Shown here: positions 30,069 to 37,883 of the stretch, one piece after another
Layout of the letters: each line of letters opens with the position of its first letter
How positions within the stretch are numbered: position 1 is the first letter of the stretch
DNA from: DAIPKP01 sp964539095
GTDB taxonomy: Bacteria; Synergistota; Synergistia; Synergistales; Aminiphilaceae
Assembly: GCA_964539095.1 (NCBI GenBank)
Contig: CAZIFL010000029.1
Span: 1-39,934, forward strand
Direction: 5' to 3'
DNA length: 39,934 bases
Made by a program: the position numbers and the translations under genes
Notes under the pieces: generated by a model
Databases searched by the model: none
What the model was told of the DNA's origin: nothing
What the model saw: the letters and a program-made list of their open reading frames with translations, nothing else

Positions 30069-31152
30069 ACGGGTAGAAGCTCTGGCGGAGGAACTTCAAC
30101 GAAGGAATCTGGATGCGGTCTTTTTAGGAACCGGTCCGGAACTTCGGTATCTCACGGGAATTCATACGGGGAGCTGCGAGCGATTCAAGGGAGTGTTTGT
30201 GCTTCCCGATGCCCGGATGTTCGGCATTACCCCCCCTATCTACTACGAGGAGTTCCGGAAGCCGCTTCCTGCGGATTGTCCGCTCTACGTCTGGGAGGAT
30301 TCCACCTGGTTCTACCCGGTGGTGCGGGATCTTTTGCGCACCTATCGGCTCGAAGGAAAGCGGGTGGGGATCAATGCGGATGTGCCGGGGGTTGATATTC
30401 TGGAGATGCAACGGGAGTCTCCTCTGGAGCTGGTAAGCGCCCGGGGGATTCTCGATTTTCTTCGCCTTCGCAAAAGCCCCGAAGAGCTGCAGCTTCTTCG
30501 GAAGGCCCTGAAGATTACCGAAGAGGCTCTTGAGGCTGCTCTCGAAGGGGTGCGTCCGGGGGTTACCGAGGGAGAGCTTCGGAGGTTTCTTCTTGGGCAC
30601 TTCGAAGAGGCCGGAGCAGAGGGGCCTTCCTTCGATCCTAACGTCTCCCGGGGAGAGCATACCGCTACGCCTCACTACTTTGGAACCTCCGGGGTGGTGG
30701 CTTCCGGTGATGTCCTCCGCTTTGATATCGGTTGCCGCTACGAGGGGTACTGTGCGGATCTGGGGCGAACCTTCTTTGTGGGCCCCCCCGATGAGGAGCA
30801 GCGACGCATCTATCATGTGGTACGTCAGGCGCTGGAGACGGCTCAGGAAGTGATACGGCCGGGGGTCTCCGCCCATAAGGTGGACCAGGCTGCCCGCAGG
30901 GTTATCGACGATGCGGGGTATGGAAACTTCTTCAACCATCGTCTCGGGCATGGTCTGGGGATGGCAATCCACGAAGCTCCGGATGTGAAAGAGGGAAACG
31001 AGCAGATCCTGGAAGAGGGGATGGTCTTCACGGTGGAGCCCAGCATCCTTCTGCCGGGGATCTTCTGCGTACATCTCGAAAATACCGTGGTAGTCACGTC
31101 AGGAGGATGTGAGGTGCTGAACTCTCTGGGGCTGGATCTGCGGGAGCTGTAG
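30055..31152 (+). CDS. M24-family metallopeptidase, Xaa-Pro aminopeptidase-like
   Basis: A 365-residue cytoplasmic peptidase of the Xaa-Pro (PepQ/PepP-like) group, removing N-terminal residues before proline. The creatinase-like N-terminal domain spans ~1-125. The pita-bread catalytic domain has the metal ligands in order: Asp in RFDIGCRYEG, Asp in CADLGRTFFVG, His in HRLGHGLGMAIHEAP, Glu in FTVEPSILLPG, and Glu in VHLENTVVV. The ATG at 30055 follows AAAGGGG and overlaps the exporter gene. Anaerobes that ferment peptides often carry several such enzymes. Substrate preference is not determined. Confidence 0.9.
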   Translation: MEVSERVEALAEELQRRNLDAVFLGTGPELRYLTGIHTGSCERFKGVFVLPDARMFGITPPIYYEEFRKPLPADCPLYVWEDSTWFYPVVRDLLRTYRLEGKRVGINADVPGVDILEMQRESPLELVSARGILDFLRLRKSPEELQLLRKALKITEEALEAALEGVRPGVTEGELRRFLLGHFEEAGAEGPSFDPNVSRGEHTATPHYFGTSGVVASGDVLRFDIGCRYEGYCADLGRTFFVGPPDEEQRRIYHVVRQALETAQEVIRPGVSAHKVDQAARRVIDDAGYGNFFNHRLGHGLGMAIHEAPDVKEGNEQILEEGMVFTVEPSILLPGIFCVHLENTVVVTSGGCEVLNSLGLDLREL

Positions 31153-31172
31153 CTCGGTTCGGCCCTTTACCC

Positions 31173-31577
31173 TCAGGCTCCCCGGAGGCAGAGACAAAAC
31201 CCCTCCGCTGCGGACTCTTCCTCCTCATGCAGAAGCTCCGCTATCTTCTGACGTTTCTGGAGATAGCGCTCACACTGCTGAATCTTGTCGTATCCCAGGA
31301 GGATGCCGAGAATGAAGTCCTCCTCTTCCGAGTAGTCTTGAAGGTTTGCCTTGTTGATATGGCGGATCACCTCCACGCAGGAGGGCTCTCCGAAAAAGAC
31401 GTTGATCTTTGTATCTCCTACGGGGTAGATCACATGGGCGATCTTTCGCTTCAAGAGCTTGCACCGTATCAAGGGGAGTTCATCTTTGTTCCCCGTATGG
31501 AGGATAAGAGAGCGTACCCCCTTTTCATATTCGTAGACATGATGGCAGAAAACTGCGGCGGAGTTTGTGAGCGTCAT
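31173..31577 (-). CDS. DUF2023 protein
   Basis: A 134-residue protein matching DUF2023 as I know it: HHVYEYEKGVRSLILHTG, HVIYPVGDTKINVFFGEPSCVEVIR and EEDFILGILLGYDKIQQCERYL. DUF2023 genes in sulfate reducers often lie by flavodoxins and appear in iron-linked regulons; function is unproven. The frame is open 14 codons upstream, but ATG at 31577 follows GGAGGAAGG at eight bases. The last residues are Glu- and Cys-rich. It lies 64 bases after the DUF2325 gene in the same direction, and likely shares its promoter and the palindromic operator. Confidence 0.8.
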   Translation of the reverse strand: MTLTNSAAVFCHHVYEYEKGVRSLILHTGNKDELPLIRCKLLKRKIAHVIYPVGDTKINVFFGEPSCVEVIRHINKANLQDYSEEEDFILGILLGYDKIQQCERYLQKRQKIAELLHEEEESAAEGFCLCLRGA

Positions 31578-31641
31578 TGCGGCAAACCTTCCTTCCTCCA
31601 AGTGTTCACATCTTAACATCTTCAGCTTTTCAGGTTTTGCT

Positions 31642-32841
31642 TTAGATGGCGGTGCTTTCGGGGGCTTTCGAGGTGGTCGAGGTGAAAATCTTTTCCAGGG
31701 CGGCAGGGCTGGCCTCCCGCAGAAGATGCAGAGGTTTCCCCTCCTTTTTGCAGATCCCCTTGGCCACCCGAAGGGCGTTGTGAGAATTTATGGAAGTAAT
31801 GAAGACTACCCGGTCCGAGGACTGGATAATCTGCTTGAGAGCTTTGCCTCCCTGCTGGCAGTTGCCGCAATGGTATCTGCAGCGGGCCCCCATGCGCTCT
31901 ACCACTTCCCGATACTGCTGCTCCAGCCGTGAGAGCCCTCCGATAACAGAGATGGTGGTGTTTGAAAGCAGGCAGAAAGGGCACTCGTGGGAGGGGCACT
32001 CCGTCGTTGCCTCAGTTGGGGTTGAGGGCTCCGATCTCTCCCGGAAAGAGCATTCTTGGGAGGCTTCTCTTGGAGCTTCCCCAAAGGGACAGCTTTTTCG
32101 AGGGGTGGCCGAAACAGCTTCTCCTGGGGAGTATTCCAGAAGTCGAATATGGCGGCGAAGGCTGGAGATCTTGGTTTCATAGGACTCCATGAGCTTTTTC
32201 TTCTCTTCCCGAAAGGATTCCTCGCGCCGGCGCTCCTCCTCGTCGCGAAGAAGGAGTTTTTTCTCAAGATCCTCACATCTCCCCCGGAGGGTGCCAAGCT
32301 CTCTCTGGAGCGAGGAGAAGGGGGATTCCCCCAGAGTCTTTCCGGAAAAAGAGCTTTCGGAAGCATCTTCATGAGCATTTTCGTTAACAAGCTTTTTCTG
32401 ATACTCTCGAAGGGCCTCCAGAACGATCTTGTGCGCTCCGTAGATTCCCTGAGCCTGCACCGATCGACGGGGGTCGTTGAGGGCCGCCCAGAGAGAGCCC
32501 CCCAGAGGCTTGGGGTGGGTTTTTGCAAGAAGATTCTCCAGGTCAAGGGGGGTATCCTCTCGCTGTTTTTCCAGGGCCTGCCGAAAGCTACGGTATTTGA
32601 GAGAAAAGCTCCGGCTCAACGAGCGGGGGACCGGGCCTTCCTCAACATGACAGGCGTGGTGCAGGGCATAGAATCCCATGGCGGGATCTTCAGCGTCCTC
32701 CTTCGAGAGGACGTTGTATTTTATGCAGAGATCATGAATCTCCCGGTTCGAGAGGTTCAAGCCCAGAAGAGTGCATATCATGAGGCAGTCGTACTCCCAG
32801 AATTTGCCGACCCGGTTGTTCTCAAGAGAAGCGTGTTCCAT
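31642..32841 (-). CDS. DUF2325 protein with coiled-coil N-terminal part
   Basis: A 399-residue cytoplasmic protein. The last ~100 residues are a DUF2325 domain: NTTISVIGGLSRLEQQYREVVERMG, then a cysteine cluster RYHCGNCQQGG, and VVFITSINSHNALRVAKGICKKEGKPLHLL. A preceding CPSHECPFC adds further cysteines, so a metal or cluster may bind. Residues ~190-250 are a coiled coil rich in Glu, Arg and Lys. The N-terminal ~170 residues are unfamiliar. The ATG follows AAGGGGG. A consensus promoter and a palindrome in the start region suggest metal- or redox-responsive control. DUF2325 has no known activity. Confidence 0.75.
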   Translation of the reverse strand: MEHASLENNRVGKFWEYDCLMICTLLGLNLSNREIHDLCIKYNVLSKEDAEDPAMGFYALHHACHVEEGPVPRSLSRSFSLKYRSFRQALEKQREDTPLDLENLLAKTHPKPLGGSLWAALNDPRRSVQAQGIYGAHKIVLEALREYQKKLVNENAHEDASESSFSGKTLGESPFSSLQRELGTLRGRCEDLEKKLLLRDEEERRREESFREEKKKLMESYETKISSLRRHIRLLEYSPGEAVSATPRKSCPFGEAPREASQECSFRERSEPSTPTEATTECPSHECPFCLLSNTTISVIGGLSRLEQQYREVVERMGARCRYHCGNCQQGGKALKQIIQSSDRVVFITSINSHNALRVAKGICKKEGKPLHLLREASPAALEKIFTSTTSKAPESTAI

Positions 32842-32863
32842 GGAGAGAAACCCCCTTTTTGTT

Positions 32864-32878
32864 TTGTTAGACTAACAA
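32864..32878 (-). promoter_or_regulatory. Palindromic operator TTGTTAG-A-CTAACAA
   Basis: A perfect 7-1-7 palindrome. On the minus strand it begins about eight bases downstream of the -10 box, covering the start of transcription. The core TTAGxCTAA recalls metal-dependent DtxR/MntR-type sites. A lone half site TTGTTAG lies at 32978-32984. Confidence 0.6.
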
Positions 32879-32886
32879 TTTTGTCC

Positions 32887-32915
32887 ATTGTACGTGCTTC
32901 CCTTGAAAGTGTCAA
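32887..32915 (-). promoter_or_regulatory. Promoter of the DUF2325-DUF2023 operon
   Basis: On the minus strand TTGACA (32910-32915) and TACAAT (32887-32892) are 17 bases apart. The -35 is perfect. Confidence 0.8.
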
Positions 32916-32929
32916 GAAGTACATTGGTT

Positions 32930-33302
32930 GAGCTTGGGGCTCTTTGTCATGTTTTGCCCCGACTCTTGGCGCACTTTTTGTTAGTCCATTCTTATTTTGC
33001 AAAGGGTTTTTGGGGTAAGGAGTCTCAGGAGGAGGAGTAATGCAGAGAATAGCGGGAGAAAGAAGGCTCCCCTGGAGGGGTTTGCGGAGGGAGTGCATAT
33101 TGAATATCCTGTGATAGGATTTGATTTTGATAAAGAAGAAAGCCTGTTGGTTACAGGAATAGAGCGATTCCGGGAACGTATGAAACAGAACCTTCGCTAC
33201 GTCGGCGGTCAAGAACTTACGGAAATACGAGAAACCCGGGTTTTTCCCGGGTTTCTCGCGCCCATGTCAACTCCCTCGCTGATCAGCAGAAATCACATGC
33301 GG
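32930..33302. other. Gene-poor stretch with a hairpin
   Basis: No secure gene. A plus-strand frame ending ...IERFRERMKQNLRYVGGQ then ELTEIRETRVF faintly recalls the end of IMP dehydrogenase-like proteins and may be a decayed tail, but this is weak. A 13-bp perfect stem (33228-33240 with 33246-33258) with a TTTTT loop ends this segment and probably acts as a terminator. Confidence 0.4.
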
Positions 33303-33600
33303 CTATTCCATAGATTCCGGCAGATCAAGGAGAAACCGCCATGCCGGCACAACCTCGATGGTTCCGGCTTCCACATCCAGCCGCTCATCTTCGTCCCTGG
33401 TTACAATGGTTCCAGTGGAGAGACCTAGTTCTGCCATCGCCTCACTCAAGGCCGCAGTCTCCCGTTTCCGTGTCTGCGGCTCCGCCAGGGACTCGCACAC
33501 CTGAACCAGCATCCTGGATCGGCGGTGCATCGGGACGATGAAATCGACCTCTGGTCATGATTCTTTCCGGTTTTGGTATCATCCGGCAGTAAATATACCC
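33303..33600 (-). pseudogene. C-terminal remnant of an AAA ATPase with DUF4143
   Basis: On the minus strand PEVDFIVPMHRRSRMLVQVCESL, then ETAALSEAMAELGLSTGTIVTRD and IEVVPAWRFLL match the end of the DUF4143-containing ATPase family, where EVDF and a final VxPxWxWL are typical. A TGA stands just before PEVDF, and the preceding piece (DDTKTGKN) is in another frame, so a frameshift or nonsense change has occurred. The ATPase domain is missing. It is a dead end of a mobile or toxin-type ATPase gene. Confidence 0.6.
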
Positions 33601-33701
33601 GGTATGACTTCTACGTGTCTAGGGATATTTCCGGATGCGGTCCAAACTTCCCCTGCCCAGACACACGTTGCTGAAGACCATATGGAGAGGAGAGAAATGT
33701 T

Positions 33702-34577
33702 ATGGAGTATGAACATCCTCGTTTTGGCCTCGCCCAGATGAGCCCCGGTTTTCTGGATGTTCAGAGCAACACCGCCCGAATCTGCGCCCTTCTGGAGGAG
33801 GCTTCCCGGGAGGAAACTGCCTGTGTGCTCTTTCCAGAGCTTTGTCTCACCGGGTACAGCCTCTCCCGGGAGGCTCTGCCGGAGCGTGAACGCCCCGCCC
33901 TTGCCCGGGAGGTGGCCCAGGGATTACGGCAGATAGCCCTCGTCACGGAACGTACCGGGGTGGGGGCTCTGGTGAGCTATCCGGTGGTGGAGGAAGACCG
34001 CCTCTACATCGCCGCCGCCTGCTTTTACGGAGGAAAACTTCTGGGAGAGCACCGCAAGCTCAATCTCTGCAACTACGGACACTACCGGGAGCACAAAACC
34101 TTTACCCCCGGGGATTCCATTACCGTTATACAGACCCCCTTCGGAAAATGCGGCATTCTGATCTGTGAGGATCTCTGGCATCCGGAGAATGCCATTCTGG
34201 CGGTGCAGCGGGGGGCGGAGTATATCCTCGCTCCTTCCGCACCCTGCGTACTCTCTCCGGAAGACGCTCCTAAGGCGCTCACTCCCTGGCACCATATCGG
34301 CAGGGGGATCAGCGTGGCCCAGGTCTGCTGGGTGCTCTGCTGCTGCCGTACCGGCCGGGAGGGGGAGGCCCTCTTTCTCGGGGGCTCCCACGTTCTCTCT
34401 CCCCAAGGGGAAATGCGGGGGAAACTTCCCCTTCTGGAGGAGGGGTATCTCTCTCTGGAGATCTCCCGCAGTGCTCTGGAGCGCCTCAGGGAACAGCGCC
34501 CCCTCGGGGCAAATCTGCGCCGGGATCTCTGTGCCCGCTCCTTTGGGGAGCTTCTCGAACTGTCTGAAAGAGTCTGA
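33702..34577 (+). CDS. Nitrilase-family carbon-nitrogen hydrolase
   Basis: A 291-residue amidase of the nitrilase superfamily. The catalytic triad is visible: Glu46 (LFPELCLTGYS), Lys119 (HRKLNL) and Cys155 (GILICEDLWHPE). The CEDLW and LTGY motifs resemble the amidase half of NAD synthetases and related aliphatic amidases. There is no NAD synthase domain attached. Start ATG follows GGAGAG. It is preceded by a decayed gene and followed by the clpB leader, so it is likely monocistronic. The amide substrate is not known. Confidence 0.88.
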   Translation: MEYEHPRFGLAQMSPGFLDVQSNTARICALLEEASREETACVLFPELCLTGYSLSREALPERERPALAREVAQGLRQIALVTERTGVGALVSYPVVEEDRLYIAAACFYGGKLLGEHRKLNLCNYGHYREHKTFTPGDSITVIQTPFGKCGILICEDLWHPENAILAVQRGAEYILAPSAPCVLSPEDAPKALTPWHHIGRGISVAQVCWVLCCCRTGREGEALFLGGSHVLSPQGEMRGKLPLLEEGYLSLEISRSALERLREQRPLGANLRRDLCARSFGELLELSERV

Positions 34578-34693
34578 AAAAATTTTTTTGGAGAAATTCG
34601 AAGAAAAAAGAAGAGAAGCTGCTTAAATCGCCTTTTTACGCCCTTAAATGCTTCTTGTTTTGTTTAAAAAGGCAACATCCCCCTTCAAAACCC

Positions 34694-34721
34694 TTGTCTG
34701 ATCTTATTTGACCTTTATAAT
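34694..34721 (+). promoter_or_regulatory. clpB promoter with CtsR-like box
   Basis: TTGTCT (34694-34699) and a perfect TATAAT (34716-34721) are 16 bases apart. On the minus strand 34697-34713 reads GGTCAAATAAGATCAGA, agreeing at 15 of 17 positions with the published CtsR operator (RGTCAAANANRGTCAAA). It lies between the two promoter boxes. No CIRCE element was seen. Confidence 0.6.
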
Positions 34722-34793
34722 GATGGGGCATGAAGAGCATATTCAGGTTGGAAAGGCCTTGTCTCAAGGGGTCTTTCTAAGGAGGGAAATCCC

Positions 34794-37454
34794 ATGGATC
34801 TTAATAGACTGACCCAAAAATCTCAGGAGGCGTTGAGCCAGGCCCAGAGCCTGGCGGTCTCCTACGGCCATCAGGAGGTGGATGGGGAGCACCTGCTTCT
34901 GGCGCTGCTCCAGCAGGAGGGGGGGCTCATCCCCCGGCTTCTGAACCGGATGGAGGTACCCGTAGAAAATCTGCGGGAGGCGGTGGAGCGAGAGCTTGCC
35001 AAACGCCCCAAAATCTCCGGAGGCTCCACGGAGCAGGGGAAGATCTACATTACCCAGAGGTTGCAGAAGCTCTTTGTTCAGGCGGAAGGGCAGGCCAAGC
35101 GCCTGAAGGACGACTATATTTCCGTGGAACATCTCTTTGCGGCCCTACTGGAGGAGGGGGATGCCACTCCGGGGGGGAAGATCCTCCGAAGCTTTGGCAT
35201 CGACGAAGCCCGGTTTCTCAAGGTGCTCTCGGAGGTTCGCGGCCGGGTACGGGTGCAGAGCGACAACCCCGAAGAGACCTACGAGGCCCTGGAGAAGTAC
35301 GGCCGGGATCTCGTGAAGATGGCCCGCACAGGAAAGCTGGACCCCGTTATCGGCCGGGATGAGGAGATCCGCCGGGTGATCCGTATTCTCAGCCGAAAGA
35401 CCAAGAACAACCCTGTGCTCATCGGGGAGCCCGGAGTGGGAAAGACCGCCATCGTGGAGGGGCTGGCCCACCGGATCGTCCGGGGGGACGTTCCCGAGGG
35501 GCTGAAGGATCGAACCCTGGTGGCTCTCGATATGGGAGCCCTCATTGCGGGGGCCAAATTCCGGGGAGAGTTCGAGGAGCGCCTCCGGGCGGTGCTGAAC
35601 GAGGTGAAGGAGCAGAACGGCAAGGTGCTCCTTTTCATCGACGAGCTGCACACCATCGTGGGGGCGGGAAAGGCCGAGGGCTCCCTGGATGCGGGGAACA
35701 TGCTCAAGCCCATGCTCGCCCGGGGAGAGCTACACTGCATCGGCGCCACCACCCTGGACGAGTATCGGGAGCATATCGAAAAGGATGCCGCCCTGGAGCG
35801 GCGTTTTCAGCCCGTGGTGGTGGATCAGCCCACGGTGGAGGATACCATCTCCATTCTCCGGGGGCTCAAGGAGCGTTACGAGGTACATCACGGGGTGCGG
35901 ATTCAGGACAACGCCCTGGTGGGAGCCGCCACCCTCTCGAACCGCTATATTACGGATCGTTTCCTGCCGGATAAGGCCATCGACCTGGTGGACGAAGCCT
36001 GCGCCATGGTACGCACCGAGATCGACTCCATGCCCGCAGAGCTGGATGCGGCGTCCAGGCGGGTGATGCAGCTCGAAATCGAAGAGGCCGCCCTCTCGAA
36101 AGAGACGGATAAAGCCAGTAAAGAACGCCTTGCTGCCCTTCGGAAGGAGCTTCAGGAAGTACGCTCCCAGGCGGAGGTGCTTCGCGCCCAGTACGAAAAG
36201 GAAAAGGAGGCCATCCGGGAGGTGCAGGAGCTTCGGGAGAAGCTGGAATCCCTGCGCCTGGAGGTGGAGCGGGCGGAGCGGCAGTATGATCTCAACCGAG
36301 CTGCCCAGATTCGGCACGGAGAACTTCCCCAGGTGGAAAAGGCCCTGGAGGAGGCCCAGGACAGAATGGAGGCAAAGAGCGCCCAGAGCCTTCTTCGGGA
36401 GGAGGTGACCGAAGAGGAGATCGCCCAGATTGTAAGCCGCTGGACGGGAATTCCCGTCACCCGGCTGGTGGAGGGGGAGCGGCAGAAGCTCCTTCGGCTG
36501 GATCACGTGCTGCACGAGCGGGTGGTGGGGCAGGATGAGGCGGTGCAGGCGGTGGCGGATGCGGTGCTCCGGGCCCGGGCAGGGATCAAAGACCCCCGGC
36601 GCCCTATCGGCTCCTTTATCTTCCTGGGCCCCACGGGAGTGGGAAAGACCGAGCTTGCCCGCACCCTGGCGGCGTCCCTCTTCGACAGCGAGGAGAACAT
36701 GATCCGCCTGGATATGTCGGAGTACATGGAGAAACATGCGGTCTCCCGACTGGTGGGGGCCCCTCCGGGATATGTGGGATACGAAGAGGGGGGACAGCTC
36801 ACCGAGGCGGTGCGGCGCAAGCCCTACAGCGTGGTGCTCTTCGACGAGATCGAAAAGGCCCACCCGGATCTCTTCAACATGCTACTCCAGATTCTGGATG
36901 AGGGGCATCTCACGGATAGCCACGGCCGAAGGGTAAACTTCAAAAATACCGTGCTCATCCTCACCAGCAACATCGGGGCCCCTTACCTTATGGAGGGGAT
37001 CACCCCCGAGGGGGATATCACGGAAAACGCCCGCAACGCAGTGATGCAGGCCCTTCGGGGAGCCTTCCGGCCGGAATTTCTGAACCGTGTGGATGATGTG
37101 GTGCTCTTCAAACCTCTGCGGATGGGGGAGGTGGCCCGTATCGCCGGGCTTCTTCTGGAAGATCTCGGCCATCGGCTGGAGCAGATGGGCATGTCCCTCA
37201 AGGTTACCCCGGAGGCGCTGGACTACATCGCCCGGCAGGCCTACGACCCCGCCTACGGAGCCCGCCCCCTGAAGCGCTATCTCTCCCGAAATATAGAGAC
37301 TCGGCTCGCCCGGGAGCTTGTGGGAGGGGAGATCCCCCAGGGGGCCGCCATCACTCTGGAGACCTCGGGAAGTGCTCTCGAAATCTCCTGGAAAGAACCC
37401 CCCGTTTCGGAGGGGGCCAACGGAGATGTGGTGGAGGGAGAGATCGTGGAGTAG
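34794..37454 (+). CDS. clpB: ClpB disaggregase chaperone
   Basis: An 886-residue AAA+ chaperone that pulls apart aggregated proteins together with DnaK. The N-terminal domain covers ~1-145. NBD1 has Walker A GEPGVGKT near 211 and Walker B VLLFIDELHTIVGAG. The coiled-coil middle domain covers ~405-530 with long runs of Glu/Lys/Arg. NBD2 has Walker A GPTGVGKT near 611, Walker B VVLFDEIEKAH, and the C-terminal small domain GARPLKRYLSRNIE. The middle domain marks it as ClpB and not ClpC or ClpA. The ATG follows TAAGGAGG. The last residues are acidic and atypical. A heat-shock-type CtsR-like site precedes it. Confidence 0.96.
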   Translation: MDLNRLTQKSQEALSQAQSLAVSYGHQEVDGEHLLLALLQQEGGLIPRLLNRMEVPVENLREAVERELAKRPKISGGSTEQGKIYITQRLQKLFVQAEGQAKRLKDDYISVEHLFAALLEEGDATPGGKILRSFGIDEARFLKVLSEVRGRVRVQSDNPEETYEALEKYGRDLVKMARTGKLDPVIGRDEEIRRVIRILSRKTKNNPVLIGEPGVGKTAIVEGLAHRIVRGDVPEGLKDRTLVALDMGALIAGAKFRGEFEERLRAVLNEVKEQNGKVLLFIDELHTIVGAGKAEGSLDAGNMLKPMLARGELHCIGATTLDEYREHIEKDAALERRFQPVVVDQPTVEDTISILRGLKERYEVHHGVRIQDNALVGAATLSNRYITDRFLPDKAIDLVDEACAMVRTEIDSMPAELDAASRRVMQLEIEEAALSKETDKASKERLAALRKELQEVRSQAEVLRAQYEKEKEAIREVQELREKLESLRLEVERAERQYDLNRAAQIRHGELPQVEKALEEAQDRMEAKSAQSLLREEVTEEEIAQIVSRWTGIPVTRLVEGERQKLLRLDHVLHERVVGQDEAVQAVADAVLRARAGIKDPRRPIGSFIFLGPTGVGKTELARTLAASLFDSEENMIRLDMSEYMEKHAVSRLVGAPPGYVGYEEGGQLTEAVRRKPYSVVLFDEIEKAHPDLFNMLLQILDEGHLTDSHGRRVNFKNTVLILTSNIGAPYLMEGITPEGDITENARNAVMQALRGAFRPEFLNRVDDVVLFKPLRMGEVARIAGLLLEDLGHRLEQMGMSLKVTPEALDYIARQAYDPAYGARPLKRYLSRNIETRLARELVGGEIPQGAAITLETSGSALEISWKEPPVSEGANGDVVEGEIVE

Positions 37455-37457
37455 GAG

Positions 37458-37748
37458 CTAGTGGGCTGTTCCGGATTATATCGTGCCTTTACGTCGGAGC
37501 CTCCGCTTGTGTGTCCCCTCTGCTCTAAGCGCGGCCGAACCGCTCCCTTGCTTTGCTGTTCCGGCCCGTCGCCGCAGATGCGCCGTCCAGACGCGCAGCT
37601 GCGGCTCACCAGCACGTCCTGTGCCGGTGCCGGGCCTCCACGACGCAAAGCTGCGCTCGCCGACCACTATGCTCGCTGCCGGGGACACACAAGCTCCGGC
37701 TCCTGCGGCTCATTTAGGCGCATAATATAAGCAGGAACGCCCCACTAG
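37458..37748. mobile_element. 291-bp imperfect palindromic element, MITE-like
   Basis: The segment begins CTAG-TGGGCTGTTCC and ends GGAACGCCCCA-CTAG, so the ends are inverted repeats framed by CTAG, which could be a target duplication. Inside, GCTTGTGTGTCCCC (37505-37518) is repeated perfectly in reverse at 37681-37694, and shorter matches continue toward the centre. The whole can fold into a long hairpin. It is GC-rich, lacks a coding pattern, and starts four bases after the clpB stop. It could be a MITE, a structured RNA, or both. Confidence 0.6.
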
Positions 37749-37796
37749 AACCATGAAAAATTTATAAAGTATATGCACTTACAGAGATAGGAAGCG

Positions 37797-37837
37797 ACGC
37801 AGAGAGCCCCCACATTTTTCGTGGGGGCTCTCTGCGT
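37797..37837. terminator. Bidirectional terminator between clpB and the HD-GYP gene
   Basis: A perfect 17-bp stem (37797-37813 with 37821-37837) around ATTTTTC. It shares the AGAGAGCCCCC arm with the terminator at 16938. The T run is in the loop. Confidence 0.85.
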
Positions 37838-37883
37838 TATCGTACCGCGTTATCGCAGCCTGGGGTTCTTTTAGGGGGTTGCG

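Noticed and set aside
34577..34693. CIRCE element or sigma-32 promoter before clpB
   Set aside because: No TTAGCACTC-N9-GAGTGCTAA and no CCCCAT-type -10 box. GCCTTTTT/AAAAAGGC in this stretch is only an 8-bp pair far apart.
35730..36863. 377-codon minus-strand frame opposite clpB
   Set aside because: clpB is complete on the plus strand; the frame is a shadow.
37483..37725. Small protein inside the palindromic element (about 80 codons on either strand)
   Set aside because: Frames are open on several strands at once because of high GC, the translations are rich in Arg, Pro and Ala, and no ribosome site is present.
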